This document shows positions 1-8,621 of a DNA stretch of 61,367 nt, piece after piece; position 1 is the first letter of the stretch, and every line of letters begins with the position of its first letter. The stretch is taken from positions 169,100 through 230,466 of the forward strand of contig JABBAS010000031.1 in NCBI GenBank assembly GCA_018607835.1. The letters run 5' to 3'. Both the position numbers and the translations under genes were made by a program. The DNA comes from Methylobacillus sp. (GTDB taxonomy: Bacteria > Pseudomonadota > Gammaproteobacteria > Burkholderiales > Burkholderiaceae_C). The notes below the pieces were generated by a model. It was not told where the DNA came from. It saw only the letters and a list, made by a program, of their open reading frames with translations, and searched no databases.

Positions 1-608
1 TGTTGCCAGGGTGGGCGGTGGCTGGTGACAGCCTGGCCAACTTACAGAGCTTGCTGCGCGCAACGGCGAGTGGGGAAATGGCCTTTACGCAAACGGTGAC
101 CGCGCCGGCAAAAGCCAACCGAACCAAGCGTAAAAATGCGGTGTCGAATGGGACTATGCGGTTCTTTCGACCGGGAAAATTTCGGTTTGATTACACCCAG
201 CCCTTTGCGCAAAGCATTGTGGGCGATGGTGCAACGCTTTGGCTATGGGACCCCGATTTAAACCAAGTAACCGCGCGCAACCAGCAGGCGGCTCTGGGAA
301 ACACCCCGGCGGCCTTGGTTGTGAGCAATGGCGACCTGACGGCGCTGTCGGTGCATTACACACTGACTGCCCGTCCTGATCAGGGCGGTCTGCAGTGGGT
401 GGAGGCGATACCCAAGTTGGTTGATGGCAGCTTGCAATCGGTGCGTGTTGGTTTTGATAGCCAGCAGCTGCGCGCATTGGTCATGCTGGACAACTTTGGG
501 CAGACATCGGATATGCGGTTCGACCGCCTGCGCGCGCTACCACCGGAGGCGGTTGATGCGGCCTTTCGGTTCACGCCGCCACCCGGCGCCGACGTCATTC
601 GACCATGA
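1..608 (+). CDS. lolA: Outer-membrane lipoprotein carrier protein LolA (5' end missing)
   Basis: Periplasmic chaperone that takes lipoproteins from the LolCDE complex in the inner membrane and hands them to LolB. The frame is open from the left edge, so the true start and most of the signal peptide lie outside the window; the first visible residues (PGWAVAGDS) look like the end of a signal peptide. Family features are the FRPGKFRFDY stretch, then IVGDGATLWLWDPDLNQV and a final FTPPP strand typical of the LolA/LolB half-barrel. Its stop overlaps the rarA start by four bases (ATGA), the usual lolA-rarA coupling; ftsK would be expected upstream. Family assignment is secure; only the start is unknown. 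Confidence 0.9.
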   Translation, partial: LPGWAVAGDSLANLQSLLRATASGEMAFTQTVTAPAKANRTKRKNAVSNGTMRFFRPGKFRFDYTQPFAQSIVGDGATLWLWDPDLNQVTARNQQAALGNTPAALVVSNGDLTALSVHYTLTARPDQGGLQWVEAIPKLVDGSLQSVRVGFDSQQLRALVMLDNFGQTSDMRFDRLRALPPEAVDAAFRFTPPPGADVIRP

Positions 609-1927
609 CGGCAGCGCGGCAGTCATCCCCTAACGGAGGGCGCCGTATCCCCTTAGCTCAGCGCTTGCGGCCTCAAACGCTTGGGGATGTCGTTGGGCAG
701 CGCCACTTGCTAGGCGACGGTTTGCCGTTACGTTTGGCGTTTGAGAGTGGTCAGCCCCATAGCTGTATCTTGTGGGGCCCGCCCGGGGTAGGTAAGACGA
801 CCATCGCGCAGCTCATGGCGCATACGTTTGATGCGCAATTTATCGCGATCAGCGCCGTTCTTGGTGGGGTAAAAGATATTCGCGAGGCCGTGGAGCGTGC
901 GCACGAGGCCGCGCAGGGCCTGGTGCCACGTGCCACGCTGGTCTTCGTAGACGAGGTGCATCGATTTAACAAAAGTCAGCAAGACGCTTTCTTGCCGCAC
1001 GTGGAGTCAGGCCTTTTCACCTTTATCGGTGCAACCACCGAGAATCCGTCGTTTGAGGTTAATTCGGCGCTCTTGTCTCGTGCCGCAGTGTATGTGCTCA
1101 AGGCTTTGTCGTCGGATGATTTACACGACCTGCTGGCGCGCGCGTGTGCGCAGCCGGATGTACCGGCATGTGATGAAGAGGCGAGTGCACGCTTGGTGCG
1201 TCACGCCGACGGGGATGCCCGCCGCTTACTCAACACCCTTGAGGTGGTGGCCGTCTCTGCGACGCAGCAACAAATTACCCAGGTGAGTGACACATGGCTG
1301 ATGGGGTTACTGGGCGAGACATTGCGGCGCAGTGACAAGGGCGGGGATATTTTTTACGACACGATGAGCGCCTTGCACAAGTCGGTGCGCGGCTCTGACC
1401 CGGATGCAGCGCTTTATTGGTTGGTCAGGTTGCTAGATGGCGGCACGGATCCCCGTTATGTGGCGCGCCGCCTGATTCGTATGGCCAACGAAGATATTGG
1501 GCTGGCGGATCCCCGGGCGTTGCGAGCAGCATTGGATGCCAACGAGGTCTACGAGCGGCTGGGGTCGCCTGAAGGTGAGCTCGCTCTCGCGCAGTGCGCG
1601 ATTTACTTAGCGGTTGCGCCTAAGTCTAATGCGGCTTACGTAGCGTACAAGGCGGCGAATGCCTTGGTAAAGACGGACGGTTCACGGCCGGTGCCGCTGC
1701 ATTTGCGCAATGCGCCGACGGCGCTGATGAAGACCTTGGACCATGGTGCCGGGTATCGCTATGCCCACGACGAGCCAGACGGATTCGCCGCGGGCGAGGT
1801 CTATTTGCCAGAAGGCCTAACGACGCAGACGTTTTACGAGCCCGTCGAGCGCGGCCTTGAAATCAAAATTCGAGAACGATTGTTGGCGCTTCGTGCGCGA
1901 AACAGGGCAGAAACAAACCGAAACTGA
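605..1927 (+). CDS. rarA: Replication-associated recombination protein A (RarA/MgsA AAA+ ATPase)
   Basis: Clamp-loader-like AAA+ ATPase acting at stalled replication forks, known in E. coli to interact with SSB. At 440 residues it has normal length. Walker A GPPGVGKT is at about residues 58-65, Walker B LVFVDEVHRF at about 112-121, and the sensor-1 region GATTENPS at about 142-149. The C-terminal half carries the RarA/WRNIP1 tetramerisation region (for example DPRYVARRLIRMANEDIG). The start ATG lies inside the lolA stop, so the two are translationally coupled. The next gene downstream is lysS rather than the serS commonly found after rarA. Confidence 0.95.
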   Translation: MTAARQSSPNGGRRIPLAQRLRPQTLGDVVGQRHLLGDGLPLRLAFESGQPHSCILWGPPGVGKTTIAQLMAHTFDAQFIAISAVLGGVKDIREAVERAHEAAQGLVPRATLVFVDEVHRFNKSQQDAFLPHVESGLFTFIGATTENPSFEVNSALLSRAAVYVLKALSSDDLHDLLARACAQPDVPACDEEASARLVRHADGDARRLLNTLEVVAVSATQQQITQVSDTWLMGLLGETLRRSDKGGDIFYDTMSALHKSVRGSDPDAALYWLVRLLDGGTDPRYVARRLIRMANEDIGLADPRALRAALDANEVYERLGSPEGELALAQCAIYLAVAPKSNAAYVAYKAANALVKTDGSRPVPLHLRNAPTALMKTLDHGAGYRYAHDEPDGFAAGEVYLPEGLTTQTFYEPVERGLEIKIRERLLALRARNRAETNRN

Positions 1928-2013
1928 GCCACCCAGAGACCGTCGGGGCTGCCGACACCATCCAAGACACTCATGGTTACGTCATGGATTCTGGCGCCTG
2001 ATGCCGTCCCTGC

Positions 2014-2040
2014 TTGGGCGCACAAACAGCCGACTAAAAT
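2014..2040 (+). promoter_or_regulatory. Weak candidate promoter for lysS
   Basis: In the 182-base rarA-lysS gap there is TTGGGC (2014-2019) and TAAAAT (2035-2040) separated by only 15 bases, so the match to sigma-70 is imperfect. A small dyad GTCGG/CCGAC sits upstream at about 1945-1959. No lysine riboswitch or T-box structure is recognisable. The gap size supports an independent lysS promoter, but this exact site is a guess. Confidence 0.25.
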
Positions 2041-2109
2041 AGGCACCACGTTCCCTCACTAATTTAGTGTCCGCGCCCCGCGAGCGGATACGCCTCGTAA
2101 AGTCAGCCC

Positions 2110-3663
2110 ATGTCAAATCCATCGGATACCACCCCCTCACAATCACCTGCTGTCGATGAAAACCAGTTGATGGCCGAGCGTCGGGAGAAATTGGTCGCTA
2201 TTCGTGCGGATGCTAAAGCGGCTGGCGTGGCGGCGTTCCCCAATGACTTCAAACCGCAACATCAGGCTCAAGGACTCGCTGATGCCTTCGGCGAAAAGAC
2301 CAAGGAAGAGCTAGAGCCGCTCGCGGTCCGTGCCAGTGTGGCCGGAAGAATGATGCTCAAGCGCGTCATGGGCAAAGCAAGTTTTGCGAGCTTGCAAGAT
2401 GCGTCCATGGGCAGCGCGGGTGGGCGTATCCAAATTTACCTAAACAACGACAGTGTGGGTGAAGACCTACACCAAGCGTTCAAGCATTGGGACCTCGGCG
2501 ATATCGTCGCGGCGGAAGGGGTTTTGTTTAAAACCCGTACGGGTGAGCTCACCATCCATGCCGATAGCGTGCGACTGCTCACCAAAAGTCTACGCCCATT
2601 GCCAGACAAGTTTCATGGTGTGGCGGATCAAGAAGTTAAATACCGTCAGCGCTATGTTGATCTGATTACGGACGAGTCGGCGCGTGCCCGCTTTGCGGCG
2701 CGCAGCCGGGCAATCAGTAGCATGCGTGAGTTCATGGTGGCACATGACTTTCTGGAGGTCGAGACGCCCATGCTTCATCCTATTCCGGGCGGTGCCAATG
2801 CCAAGCCATTTGTGACCCATCACAATGCGCTTGATCAAGAGATGTACCTGCGTATCGCACCAGAGCTATATCTCAAGCGCTTGCTGGTTGGCGGTTTTGA
2901 TCGTGTGTTTGAAATCAACCGGAACTTCCGCAACGAGGGTATTTCCGTACGGCATAACCCTGAATTCACCATGATGGAGTTTTATGCGGCGTACTGGAAC
3001 TACCAAGACTTAATGGCGTTTACGGAAGCGCTGATCCGAGATGCGGCGCAAAAGGCGGCGGGGTCTTTGCAACTGAGTTACGGCGGCAAGCCCGTGGACT
3101 TGGAACAACCGTTTGCGCGTCTCACGATCCGACAAGCGATCGACACCTATACCGAGGCCGGCGCCAACGCCGATGATGCGACTTGGTTGGCGGAGGCGCT
3201 CCGTGGTCTGCGTGTGGCGCCAGAAAAGATAAAGGGCAAGTCCTTGGCTGGCTTACAGGTGATGTATTTTGAGGAGTTGGTCGAGGAGAAACTGTGGCAA
3301 CCGACGTTTATCTGTGAGCATCCTGTTGAAATTTCACCACTGGCGCGCGCCAGCGACGAGAACCCGGAAGTGACCGAACGTTTCGAGCTTTACATCACAG
3401 GACGCGAGTTTGGAAACGGTTTTTCCGAGCTGAATGACGCGCAAGACCAAGCGGCACGTTTTCAGTCACAAGTCACAGCAAAGGATGGCGGCGATGATGA
3501 GGCCATGTTCTTTGACCACGACTTTGTGCGCGCATTGGAATACGGTATGCCGCCTGCAGGTGGTTGCGGCATCGGCATTGACCGTTTGATGATGTTGTTG
3601 ACGGACAGCGCCAGTATTCGGGACGTTATTTTGTTTCCCGCGCTACGGCATCAAGCCGGCTAG
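2110..3663 (+). CDS. lysS: Lysyl-tRNA synthetase, class II
   Basis: Charges tRNA-Lys with lysine in the cytoplasm. The 517-residue protein has an N-terminal anticodon-binding OB fold (about 70-165) and a class II catalytic core. Motif 1 is near [16 protein letters not shown], motif 2 is [15 protein letters not shown] at about residues 273-287, and motif 3 is [12 protein letters not shown] at about 485-496. The first 30 residues are a polar extension. The start is the first ATG after the gap. Its stop codon (TAG) and that of the convergent methyltransferase gene interlock in a CTAG, so the two genes share four bases tail to tail. Confidence 0.97.
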   Translation: MSNPSDTTPSQSPAVDENQLMAERREKLVAIRADAKAAGVAAFPNDFKPQHQAQGLADAFGEKTKEELEPLAVRASVAGRMMLKRVMGKASFASLQDASMGSAGGRIQIYLNNDSVGEDLHQAFKHWDLGDIVAAEGVLFKTRTGELTIHADSVRLLTKSLRPLPDKFHGVADQEVKYRQRYVDLITDESARARFAARSRAISSMREFMVAHDFLEVETPMLHPIPGGANAKPFVTHHNALDQEMYLRIAPELYLKRLLVGGFDRVFEINRNFRNEGISVRHNPEFTMMEFYAAYWNYQDLMAFTEALIRDAAQKAAGSLQLSYGGKPVDLEQPFARLTIRQAIDTYTEAGANADDATWLAEALRGLRVAPEKIKGKSLAGLQVMYFEELVEEKLWQPTFICEHPVEISPLARASDENPEVTERFELYITGREFGNGFSELNDAQDQAARFQSQVTAKDGGDDEAMFFDHDFVRALEYGMPPAGGCGIGIDRLMMLLTDSASIRDVILFPALRHQAG

Positions 3664-4511
3664 GCGCCCCACAGAAAAACCGCTGGCAACGGAAAGCGGG
3701 GAATATTGCCCGCTTTGTACTGTTTTTTCCATTGCGCGATGGTCAGACTAATGACGGTGGGCTCAACGGCTAAGCCACTGGCAATGGCCAGCCTAGTGGT
3801 GGGCTGCAAGGTCGCGAGCATGGTTTGCAGGAGTGCGTCGTTGCGGTAGGGCGTCTCTATGCAGATTTGAGTTTCCAGGGTTTTTAAAGCCCGCGACTCC
3901 AATTGCCGAATATGGGCCAACTGCTCCGCCCCCTTGGGGAGATAGCCAACGAATGCAAATTGTTGGCCGTTTAGGCCGCTGGCAGCGAGCGCGAGCATCA
4001 ATGAGATGGGGCCCGTTAGTGGCACCACGCTGATGCCCAGCGTGTGTGCCGCACGCACGACGGAGGACCCTGGGTCGGCGATGGCTGGCATGCCGGCCTC
4101 GCTGACCAGGGCCACATCGTTGCCCGCTAATGCCGGTGTCAAAAAGGCTTTTGCCTCTTCATCAAATGCATCGGTGCGGTGATCCCCTTGTTTGTGCACA
4201 GAGCGGGGGAGCGCCTTGATATCCATATCTTGTAACGTTCGTGCCAGCGGGGTGTGCTCGTGTACGCGATTCAAAAATGCCCGAGTCGACTTGGCGTTTT
4301 CGGTCACCCAATGGCTGATACGCGCCGCCGTGGTGATGGTGTGCTGGGGGAGCAGCGCTGCAATGGGTTGCATGAGGCGCTCGTCGCACCCGAAGTCTAG
4401 CGGAGTGGGGACTAAAAATAAACGCCCGATTGGCGCGACTGCTGGCGCGTCCTGTGCGCCAGCGGCTTGGGCTGTTGCGTTGGTGGCATGGGCAGGTGTT
4501 GCGCGTGTCAT
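3660..4511 (-). CDS. Tetrapyrrole-methylase-fold SAM methyltransferase, RsmI paralogue
   Basis: Member of the RsmI (16S rRNA C1402 2'-O-methyltransferase) family by the SAM-site motif [12 protein letters not shown] (about residues 138-149) and the following [19 protein letters not shown] and FVGYLPKG stretches. It differs from typical RsmI at the N terminus. After LFLVPTP the usual Gly-Asn-Leu-Gly-Asp-Ile loop is replaced by LDFGCDERL, and a 28-residue Ala/Thr-rich tail precedes the domain. Such divergent copies next to maf are, to my knowledge, common in Betaproteobacteria, where a standard RsmI lies elsewhere; substrate is therefore uncertain. It is transcribed divergently from yceD, with maf just upstream (57-base gap), probably as a maf-methyltransferase operon. 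Confidence 0.75.
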   Translation of the reverse strand: MTRATPAHATNATAQAAGAQDAPAVAPIGRLFLVPTPLDFGCDERLMQPIAALLPQHTITTAARISHWVTENAKSTRAFLNRVHEHTPLARTLQDMDIKALPRSVHKQGDHRTDAFDEEAKAFLTPALAGNDVALVSEAGMPAIADPGSSVVRAAHTLGISVVPLTGPISLMLALAASGLNGQQFAFVGYLPKGAEQLAHIRQLESRALKTLETQICIETPYRNDALLQTMLATLQPTTRLAIASGLAVEPTVISLTIAQWKKQYKAGNIPRFPLPAVFLWGA

Positions 4512-4568
4512 AGAGATCCAATGGTGGGTTGCTGTGTGTCTGCGAGGCTCGGCTTGGCTTTGCTTTGC

Positions 4569-5177
4569 TTAGGGCACCTGGATGCCTGCGGTGCGCAACA
4601 TCTCGCAGGTTTTTATCAGCGGAAGCCCGATGAGGGCAGTCGGATCATCGTTGTCTATTTGGCTGAGTAATGAAATACCCAGTCCCTCGCTTTTCGCACT
4701 GCCCGCGCAGTCATAGGGCTGCTCTATTCGGAGGTATCGATCGATTTCGTCATCAGTGAGCGTTCTGAATTGCACGCGTATTTGGCTGACCGCCTCAAGG
4801 GTGCAAGCCTGCTCTTTGTAAACCACAGCCACGGCGGTGTGAAAGATAACGAGCTGGCCACTCATGGCCTTGAGTTGTTGGGTGGCGCGGGCATGGTTGC
4901 CGGGCTTGCCCAGCGCCTCGCCATGAAGGTCGGCTACTTGATCGCTGCCAATCACCACGGCGTCTGGGTGGCGGTCTGCGACGGCGTTGGCCTTGGCGAG
5001 GGCCAAGCGTTTAGCTAACAAAAGTGGGGTTTCGCCCGACAGAGGCGTCTCGTCTACGTTGGGTTGGACGGTGGTGAATGGCAACTGCAGGCGGCGCAGT
5101 AATTCGGCGCGGTATACCGACGTGGAGCCGAGAATCAGTGGCGGTTGTGTTCGGTGTGACGTTGTCTGAGGAGACAT
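4569..5177 (-). CDS. maf: Maf/YceF nucleotide pyrophosphatase
   Basis: Hydrolyses modified nucleoside triphosphates; the YceF subgroup prefers 7-methyl-GTP. Family signatures are GSTSVYRAELLRRL near residues 17-30 (substrate loop), NVDET at about 40-44, and the catalytic GSDQVAD at about 77-83 with the Asp that serves as general base. Length (202 residues) is normal. It is divergent from yceD and rpmF, an arrangement shared with E. coli, where yceF lies next to yceD-rpmF-plsX. The start ATG is preceded by a ten-residue polar tail. Confidence 0.9.
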   Translation of the reverse strand: MSPQTTSHRTQPPLILGSTSVYRAELLRRLQLPFTTVQPNVDETPLSGETPLLLAKRLALAKANAVADRHPDAVVIGSDQVADLHGEALGKPGNHARATQQLKAMSGQLVIFHTAVAVVYKEQACTLEAVSQIRVQFRTLTDDEIDRYLRIEQPYDCAGSAKSEGLGISLLSQIDNDDPTALIGLPLIKTCEMLRTAGIQVP

Positions 5178-5217
5178 GATGGGAATCGGATGTATGGGGT
5201 GGTTGAGGCAGGCCCCA

Positions 5218-5247
5218 TTGTCTTACACTGCTGGGTTAGTACCTAAT
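5218..5247 (+). promoter_or_regulatory. Candidate promoter for yceD
   Basis: The maf-yceD divergent gap contains TTGTCT (5218-5223) and, 18 bases on, CCTAAT (5242-5247). Each matches the sigma-70 hexamers only partly. This would give a leader of about 80 bases before the yceD ATG at 5333. Position fits, sequence is modest. Confidence 0.3.
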
Positions 5248-5332
5248 GTGTTCATTTTGCACAGCGAGGCTGCGCGGGGACTGCGCCGCTTCTGACGGGA
5301 TTCTGTGCAACTGTTTCAGGCCAATTACAAGC

Positions 5333-5881
5333 ATGACTTTTTCGATCAAAGAGTGGCAAGCTGTCCACTTGCCCCATTGGGCGCAACAGCGCAGTGACGG
5401 CTTTAAGGCCACCCAATCGGTGCCGTTGGCTGTGTTTACACGGTTGACCGCTGATGTACCCGAGTCGGTAGATGATCTGATCGCAACGCTAAACGTTCAC
5501 GCCTACTATGGGCCACCGTCGAATGGGGTGGCTCAGGGCGCCTTGTGGCTGGACTTGGCGGCCTCCACCCGTCTACCGATGGTTTGTCAGCGCTGCCTCA
5601 AGCCGGTCGTCGTGGACATCCATGCGGCGCAGAAGATTCGCTTTGTGGCAACGGAGGCGCAGGCCGCCATGGAGGACGATGACTGTGAGGAGGACGTGCT
5701 GGCGCTGGAGCCGGAGGTGGATGTTGCCGCCCTGCTAGAGGATGAGCTGATTATGGGTATTCCCATTGTGGCAACCCACTCGGTCTGCCAGGCAGAGGGC
5801 TACCAGCCGGAGCCGGATGCGGTGGTCGAGGCAAAGGTTAGCCCCTTTGCGGTGCTGGCGTCGCTAAAAAAACCGACTTAA
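5333..5881 (+). CDS. yceD: DUF177 protein YceD, linked to large ribosomal subunit
   Basis: Conserved protein of the YceD/DUF177 family, which across bacteria and plastids sits next to rpmF and is implicated in 23S rRNA accumulation. At 182 residues it is normal length. A CxxC pair (VCQRCLKPV, Cys at about 85 and 88), an acidic segment (CEEDVLALEPEVDVA) and a later conserved stretch ELIMGIPIVATHSVC are visible. The frame is open further upstream, but the ATG at 5333 (TFSIKEW) matches the expected family start. rpmF follows after 283 bases with its own promoter. Confidence 0.85.
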   Translation: MTFSIKEWQAVHLPHWAQQRSDGFKATQSVPLAVFTRLTADVPESVDDLIATLNVHAYYGPPSNGVAQGALWLDLAASTRLPMVCQRCLKPVVVDIHAAQKIRFVATEAQAAMEDDDCEEDVLALEPEVDVAALLEDELIMGIPIVATHSVCQAEGYQPEPDAVVEAKVSPFAVLASLKKPT

Positions 5882-5949
5882 GCGGGCGCTATCAGGGTGT
5901 GGCGTTCGCCGCTCCCGCATTTGGGTTTGCGCAACATCTGTGGGTGGGT

Positions 5950-5979
5950 TTGGACATCACTGGATTCCCAAGCTATAAT
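5950..5979 (+). promoter_or_regulatory. Strong sigma-70 promoter for rpmF-plsX-fab
   Basis: TTGGAC (5950-5955; or TGGACA one base on), then a 17-18 base spacer, then a perfect TATAAT (5974-5979). This is the best promoter in the window. Transcription would begin near 5986 and leave a leader of about 180 bases before rpmF. Confidence 0.8.
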
Positions 5980-5985
5980 CTACGG

Positions 5986-6164
5986 TTTCGCTGAGACAAC
6001 AAGTACCTCAGGCGTAGCGGTGTTTCCACGCTAAAGTCAAGGTACGTTACGGGCAGGCAAGGCAAGGCATCATGCGTGCGGGTCCGGTTGTTTTTAGCAG
6101 TGGTAGCAAGTAGTCTGTCTTTTAATCGCTCTTTTTAGAGCATCGTTTATTTCAGGAGCCGATC
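5986..6164 (+). promoter_or_regulatory. Long, probably structured 5' leader of rpmF
   Basis: About 180 untranslated bases lie between the TATAAT box and the rpmF start. Visible pairings are GTACCT (6003-6008) with AGGTAC (6040-6045), enclosing a smaller TAGCG/CGCTA hairpin (6015-6033), and an alternative CTGAG/CTCAG pair (5991-6011). A short GCTC/GAGC hairpin precedes the ribosome site AGGAG near 6154. The pairings are seen; a regulatory role, such as ribosomal-protein feedback or RNase cleavage, is inference. Confidence 0.35.
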
Positions 6165-6347
6165 ATGGCCGTCCAACAAAACAAGAAATCGCCCTCAAAG
6201 CGCGGTATGCACCGCTCACACAACGCGTTGACCGTACCCGGTATCGCGGTTGAGCCCACCACGGGTGAAGTGCACCTGCGTCACCACATTAGCCCAACCG
6301 GCTTTTACCGTGGTCGCAAGGTTTTGAAGACGAAATCAGATTCTTAA
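6165..6347 (+). CDS. rpmF: 50S ribosomal protein L32
   Basis: Sixty-residue basic ribosomal protein, a complete L32 beginning [19 protein letters not shown]. It is the zinc-free form: the two CxxC knuckles found in some L32 proteins are absent, as is usual in Proteobacteria. A good ribosome site (AGGAG) precedes the ATG. A GC-rich hairpin with a T-rich tail follows directly, between rpmF and plsX, so some transcripts probably end here and leave more L32 than fatty-acid mRNA. Confidence 0.97.
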   Translation: MAVQQNKKSPSKRGMHRSHNALTVPGIAVEPTTGEVHLRHHISPTGFYRGRKVLKTKSDS

Positions 6348-6365
6348 TTTCTTGACACAGATTCA

Positions 6366-6398
6366 GGCCCGTGCATCGTTGCGCGGGCCTTTGTTTTG
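6366..6398 (+). terminator. Intrinsic terminator/attenuator between rpmF and plsX
   Basis: Stem GGCCCGTGC / GCGCGGGCC (6366-6389) with a six-base loop and one G-T pair, followed by TTTGTTTTG. Because the tail is not a pure T run and plsX begins ten bases on, partial termination is more likely than a full stop. Confidence 0.65.
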
Positions 6399-6407
6399 TG
6401 TGAACAG

Positions 6408-7514
6408 ATGACTGTTTTAAAAACAGACTTGCCCGCTACCGAGTCGTCGGTCTCGGGTGAGAGATCCATCACGATCGCGGTGGATTGCATGGGCGGCGAT
6501 GTGGGGCTGGCGGCGACCTTGCCCGCCTGCAAACTCTTTCTAGATACCCACCCCTCAGGGCGTTTGCGCCTTTACGGACTGCCTGAAGCGCGTGAACGCG
6601 CCAACAGCTTGCTGGCAGATTCACGCTGTGCGTGGTTCGATGCCTCTGACGTCGTTGCAATGGATGATGCGATTGAGGTCGCGTTACGGCGCAAGAAAAA
6701 TTCCAGCATGCGCCTAGCGATCAATGCGGTGAAAGACGGTGAGGCTGACGCCGCGGTGTCCGCTGGAAACACCGGCGCCCTCATGGCGATCGCTCGCTAC
6801 GTTTTAAAAACCCTCGACGGCATTGACCGGCCCGCGATTGCGACCCAACTCCCGAACGCCAAAGGGCAGGCCACAACGGTGCTCGACTTGGGTGCAAACG
6901 TGGACTGCACTTCTGAGCATCTGTTTCAGTTTGCTGTCATGGGCTCTGCGTTGGTTGCCTCTACGAGTGCCAATGCACATCCGAGCGTTGGCCTGCTCAA
7001 CGTCGGCGAGGAAGCGATAAAAGGCAGCGATACGATCAAGGCCGCTGCGGTCTTGCTCCGTGAGGCGGGCGAACGTGGCCACTTGAACTTCTACGGTAAT
7101 GTCGAAGGCAATGACATCTTCAAGGGCACCGTCGATATTGTGGTCTGCGACGGGTTTGTCGGGAACATCACGCTCAAGGCGAGCGAAGGTCTGGCGACGA
7201 TGATCGGCGGCTTTATTCGTGCTGAGTTTTCTCGCAACATCTTCACCAAAACACTCGCTATTTTCGCTTATCCGGTCTTAAAAGCATTCAAAAGCCGCGT
7301 GGACCATAGGCGTTACAACGGTGCGGCCTTGCTGGGTCTGCAGGGGCTGGTGTTTAAAAGCCACGGATCTGCCGACGCGTATGCGTTTGGGCAGGCCTTA
7401 AACAGGGCTTATGATGCAGCCCAACATCAACTAATTGATGGTGTGCGCACCCGCATAGAAAAAGCCTTCGCCGAACAGGCGCCCAGCGCTGTTGACGTGG
7501 TTGCGCAGACCTGA
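6408..7514 (+). CDS. plsX: Phosphate acyltransferase PlsX
   Basis: Converts acyl-ACP to acyl-phosphate, the donor for PlsY in glycerol-3-phosphate acylation; a peripheral membrane enzyme. The start motif [10 protein letters not shown] is at about residues 24-33, followed by [11 protein letters not shown] and [16 protein letters not shown], all typical. The ATG at 6408 is chosen; a TTG four codons earlier would lie inside the terminator tail. The product is about 368 residues with a 20-residue polar N-terminal extension over the usual start. It is followed by fabH after 34 bases, as in most Proteobacteria. Confidence 0.93.
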   Translation: MTVLKTDLPATESSVSGERSITIAVDCMGGDVGLAATLPACKLFLDTHPSGRLRLYGLPEARERANSLLADSRCAWFDASDVVAMDDAIEVALRRKKNSSMRLAINAVKDGEADAAVSAGNTGALMAIARYVLKTLDGIDRPAIATQLPNAKGQATTVLDLGANVDCTSEHLFQFAVMGSALVASTSANAHPSVGLLNVGEEAIKGSDTIKAAAVLLREAGERGHLNFYGNVEGNDIFKGTVDIVVCDGFVGNITLKASEGLATMIGGFIRAEFSRNIFTKTLAIFAYPVLKAFKSRVDHRRYNGAALLGLQGLVFKSHGSADAYAFGQALNRAYDAAQHQLIDGVRTRIEKAFAEQAPSAVDVVAQT

Positions 7515-7548
7515 GCGGACTTTACCCGCGACTTGTTTGCCTCGTGTC

Positions 7549-8571
7549 ATGACCCTATTTGCCCGCATCACTGGAACTGGCAGTTTTCTGCCTCCCCGCA
7601 AGATAAGCAACCAAGACTTGGTGACGCAACTGACCGCGCGCGGTCTGGATTCCAGCGATGAGTGGATTGTGGAACGCACGGGGATCAAGCATCGCCATTT
7701 TGTTGATGATGGTGTGCACGCTAGTGATCTGGCGTTTGAGGCGGCGCGGCGTTGCTTAACGGCGGCAAGCCGCAAGGCAGCGGATGTTGACTTGATTATT
7801 GTCGCCACGTCGACGCCGGATATGGTTTTCCCGTCGACGGCCTCTATCCTGCAGCACAAATTAACGCTTGCCGCTCTGGCCGATGGTGACACGCAGGGGG
7901 GCGCTGGCGGTGCCGCATTCGACGTGCAGGCCGTGTGTAGCGGCTTTGTCTATGCAATCAGCGTGGCGAACGCCATGATTCAAACGGGCGCGGCACGGTG
8001 CGCGTTGGTGGTGGGCGCCGAGGTCTTCTCCCGGATTCTCGACTTTAACGATCGAACAACTTGCGTCCTTTTCGGCGATGGCGCGGGCGCGGTGCTGCTT
8101 GAGGCGGCGACGCACGACGGTGATGGCCCCGGTATTTTGGCAACAGACCTACACGCTGACGGCAAGTACCGCGATATTTTGTGCACCCCAGGCACTGTCT
8201 CTGGGGGAGCGGTGATTGGCAACCCCTTGTTGCAGATGGACGGCCAAGCGGTCTTTAAGTTGGCCGTGGGCTTGTTAGAAAATACCGCGCGTAAGGTGCT
8301 TGAAAAAGCCAACAAAACAGATGCAGATGTCGATTGGTTGGTGCCACACCAGGCCAACATCCGCATTATGACCAGCACCGCAAAAAAGCTTAAATTGCCC
8401 TTGGAGCGTGTGGTGGTTACGGTTGATCAGCACGGCAACACCTCCGCTGCGTCCATCCCTCTGGCGTTAGACCACGCGGTGAAGGCGGGGCAGATCAAGG
8501 CAGGGCAGATTGTGCTGATGGAGGGCGTTGGCGGTGGCTTTACCTGGGGTTCCGCGCTGGTGCGCATGTAG
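7549..8571 (+). CDS. fabH: 3-oxoacyl-ACP synthase III (FabH)
   Basis: Condenses acetyl-CoA with malonyl-ACP to begin fatty-acid synthesis. The catalytic triad is visible: Cys130 in [11 protein letters not shown], His267 in VPHQANIRI and Asn297 in HGNTSAAS. The C terminus [13 protein letters not shown] is standard. Compared with E. coli FabH, about ten Gly/Ala-rich residues (around 110-121, [11 protein letters not shown]) are inserted just before the catalytic-Cys strand. The frame is open upstream into plsX, but ATG 7549 gives the family start ([10 protein letters not shown]). Length 340 residues. Confidence 0.95.
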   Translation: MTLFARITGTGSFLPPRKISNQDLVTQLTARGLDSSDEWIVERTGIKHRHFVDDGVHASDLAFEAARRCLTAASRKAADVDLIIVATSTPDMVFPSTASILQHKLTLAALADGDTQGGAGGAAFDVQAVCSGFVYAISVANAMIQTGAARCALVVGAEVFSRILDFNDRTTCVLFGDGAGAVLLEAATHDGDGPGILATDLHADGKYRDILCTPGTVSGGAVIGNPLLQMDGQAVFKLAVGLLENTARKVLEKANKTDADVDWLVPHQANIRIMTSTAKKLKLPLERVVVTVDQHGNTSAASIPLALDHAVKAGQIKAGQIVLMEGVGGGFTWGSALVRM

Positions 8572-8621
8572 GCCCGCTCGTCTTCGGGTTGTCCTCATAA
8601 ACTAAAAGTAAAGGGTTGTTC

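Noticed and set aside
1928-2109. Lysine riboswitch or T-box upstream of lysS
   Set aside because: No long multi-stem aptamer or T-box sequence is present, and these are not usual upstream of lysS in Proteobacteria.
3658-3663. Interlocked CTAG at the lysS/methyltransferase stops as a special signal
   Set aside because: It is simply two TAG stops on opposite strands sharing bases, an ordinary result of tight convergent packing.
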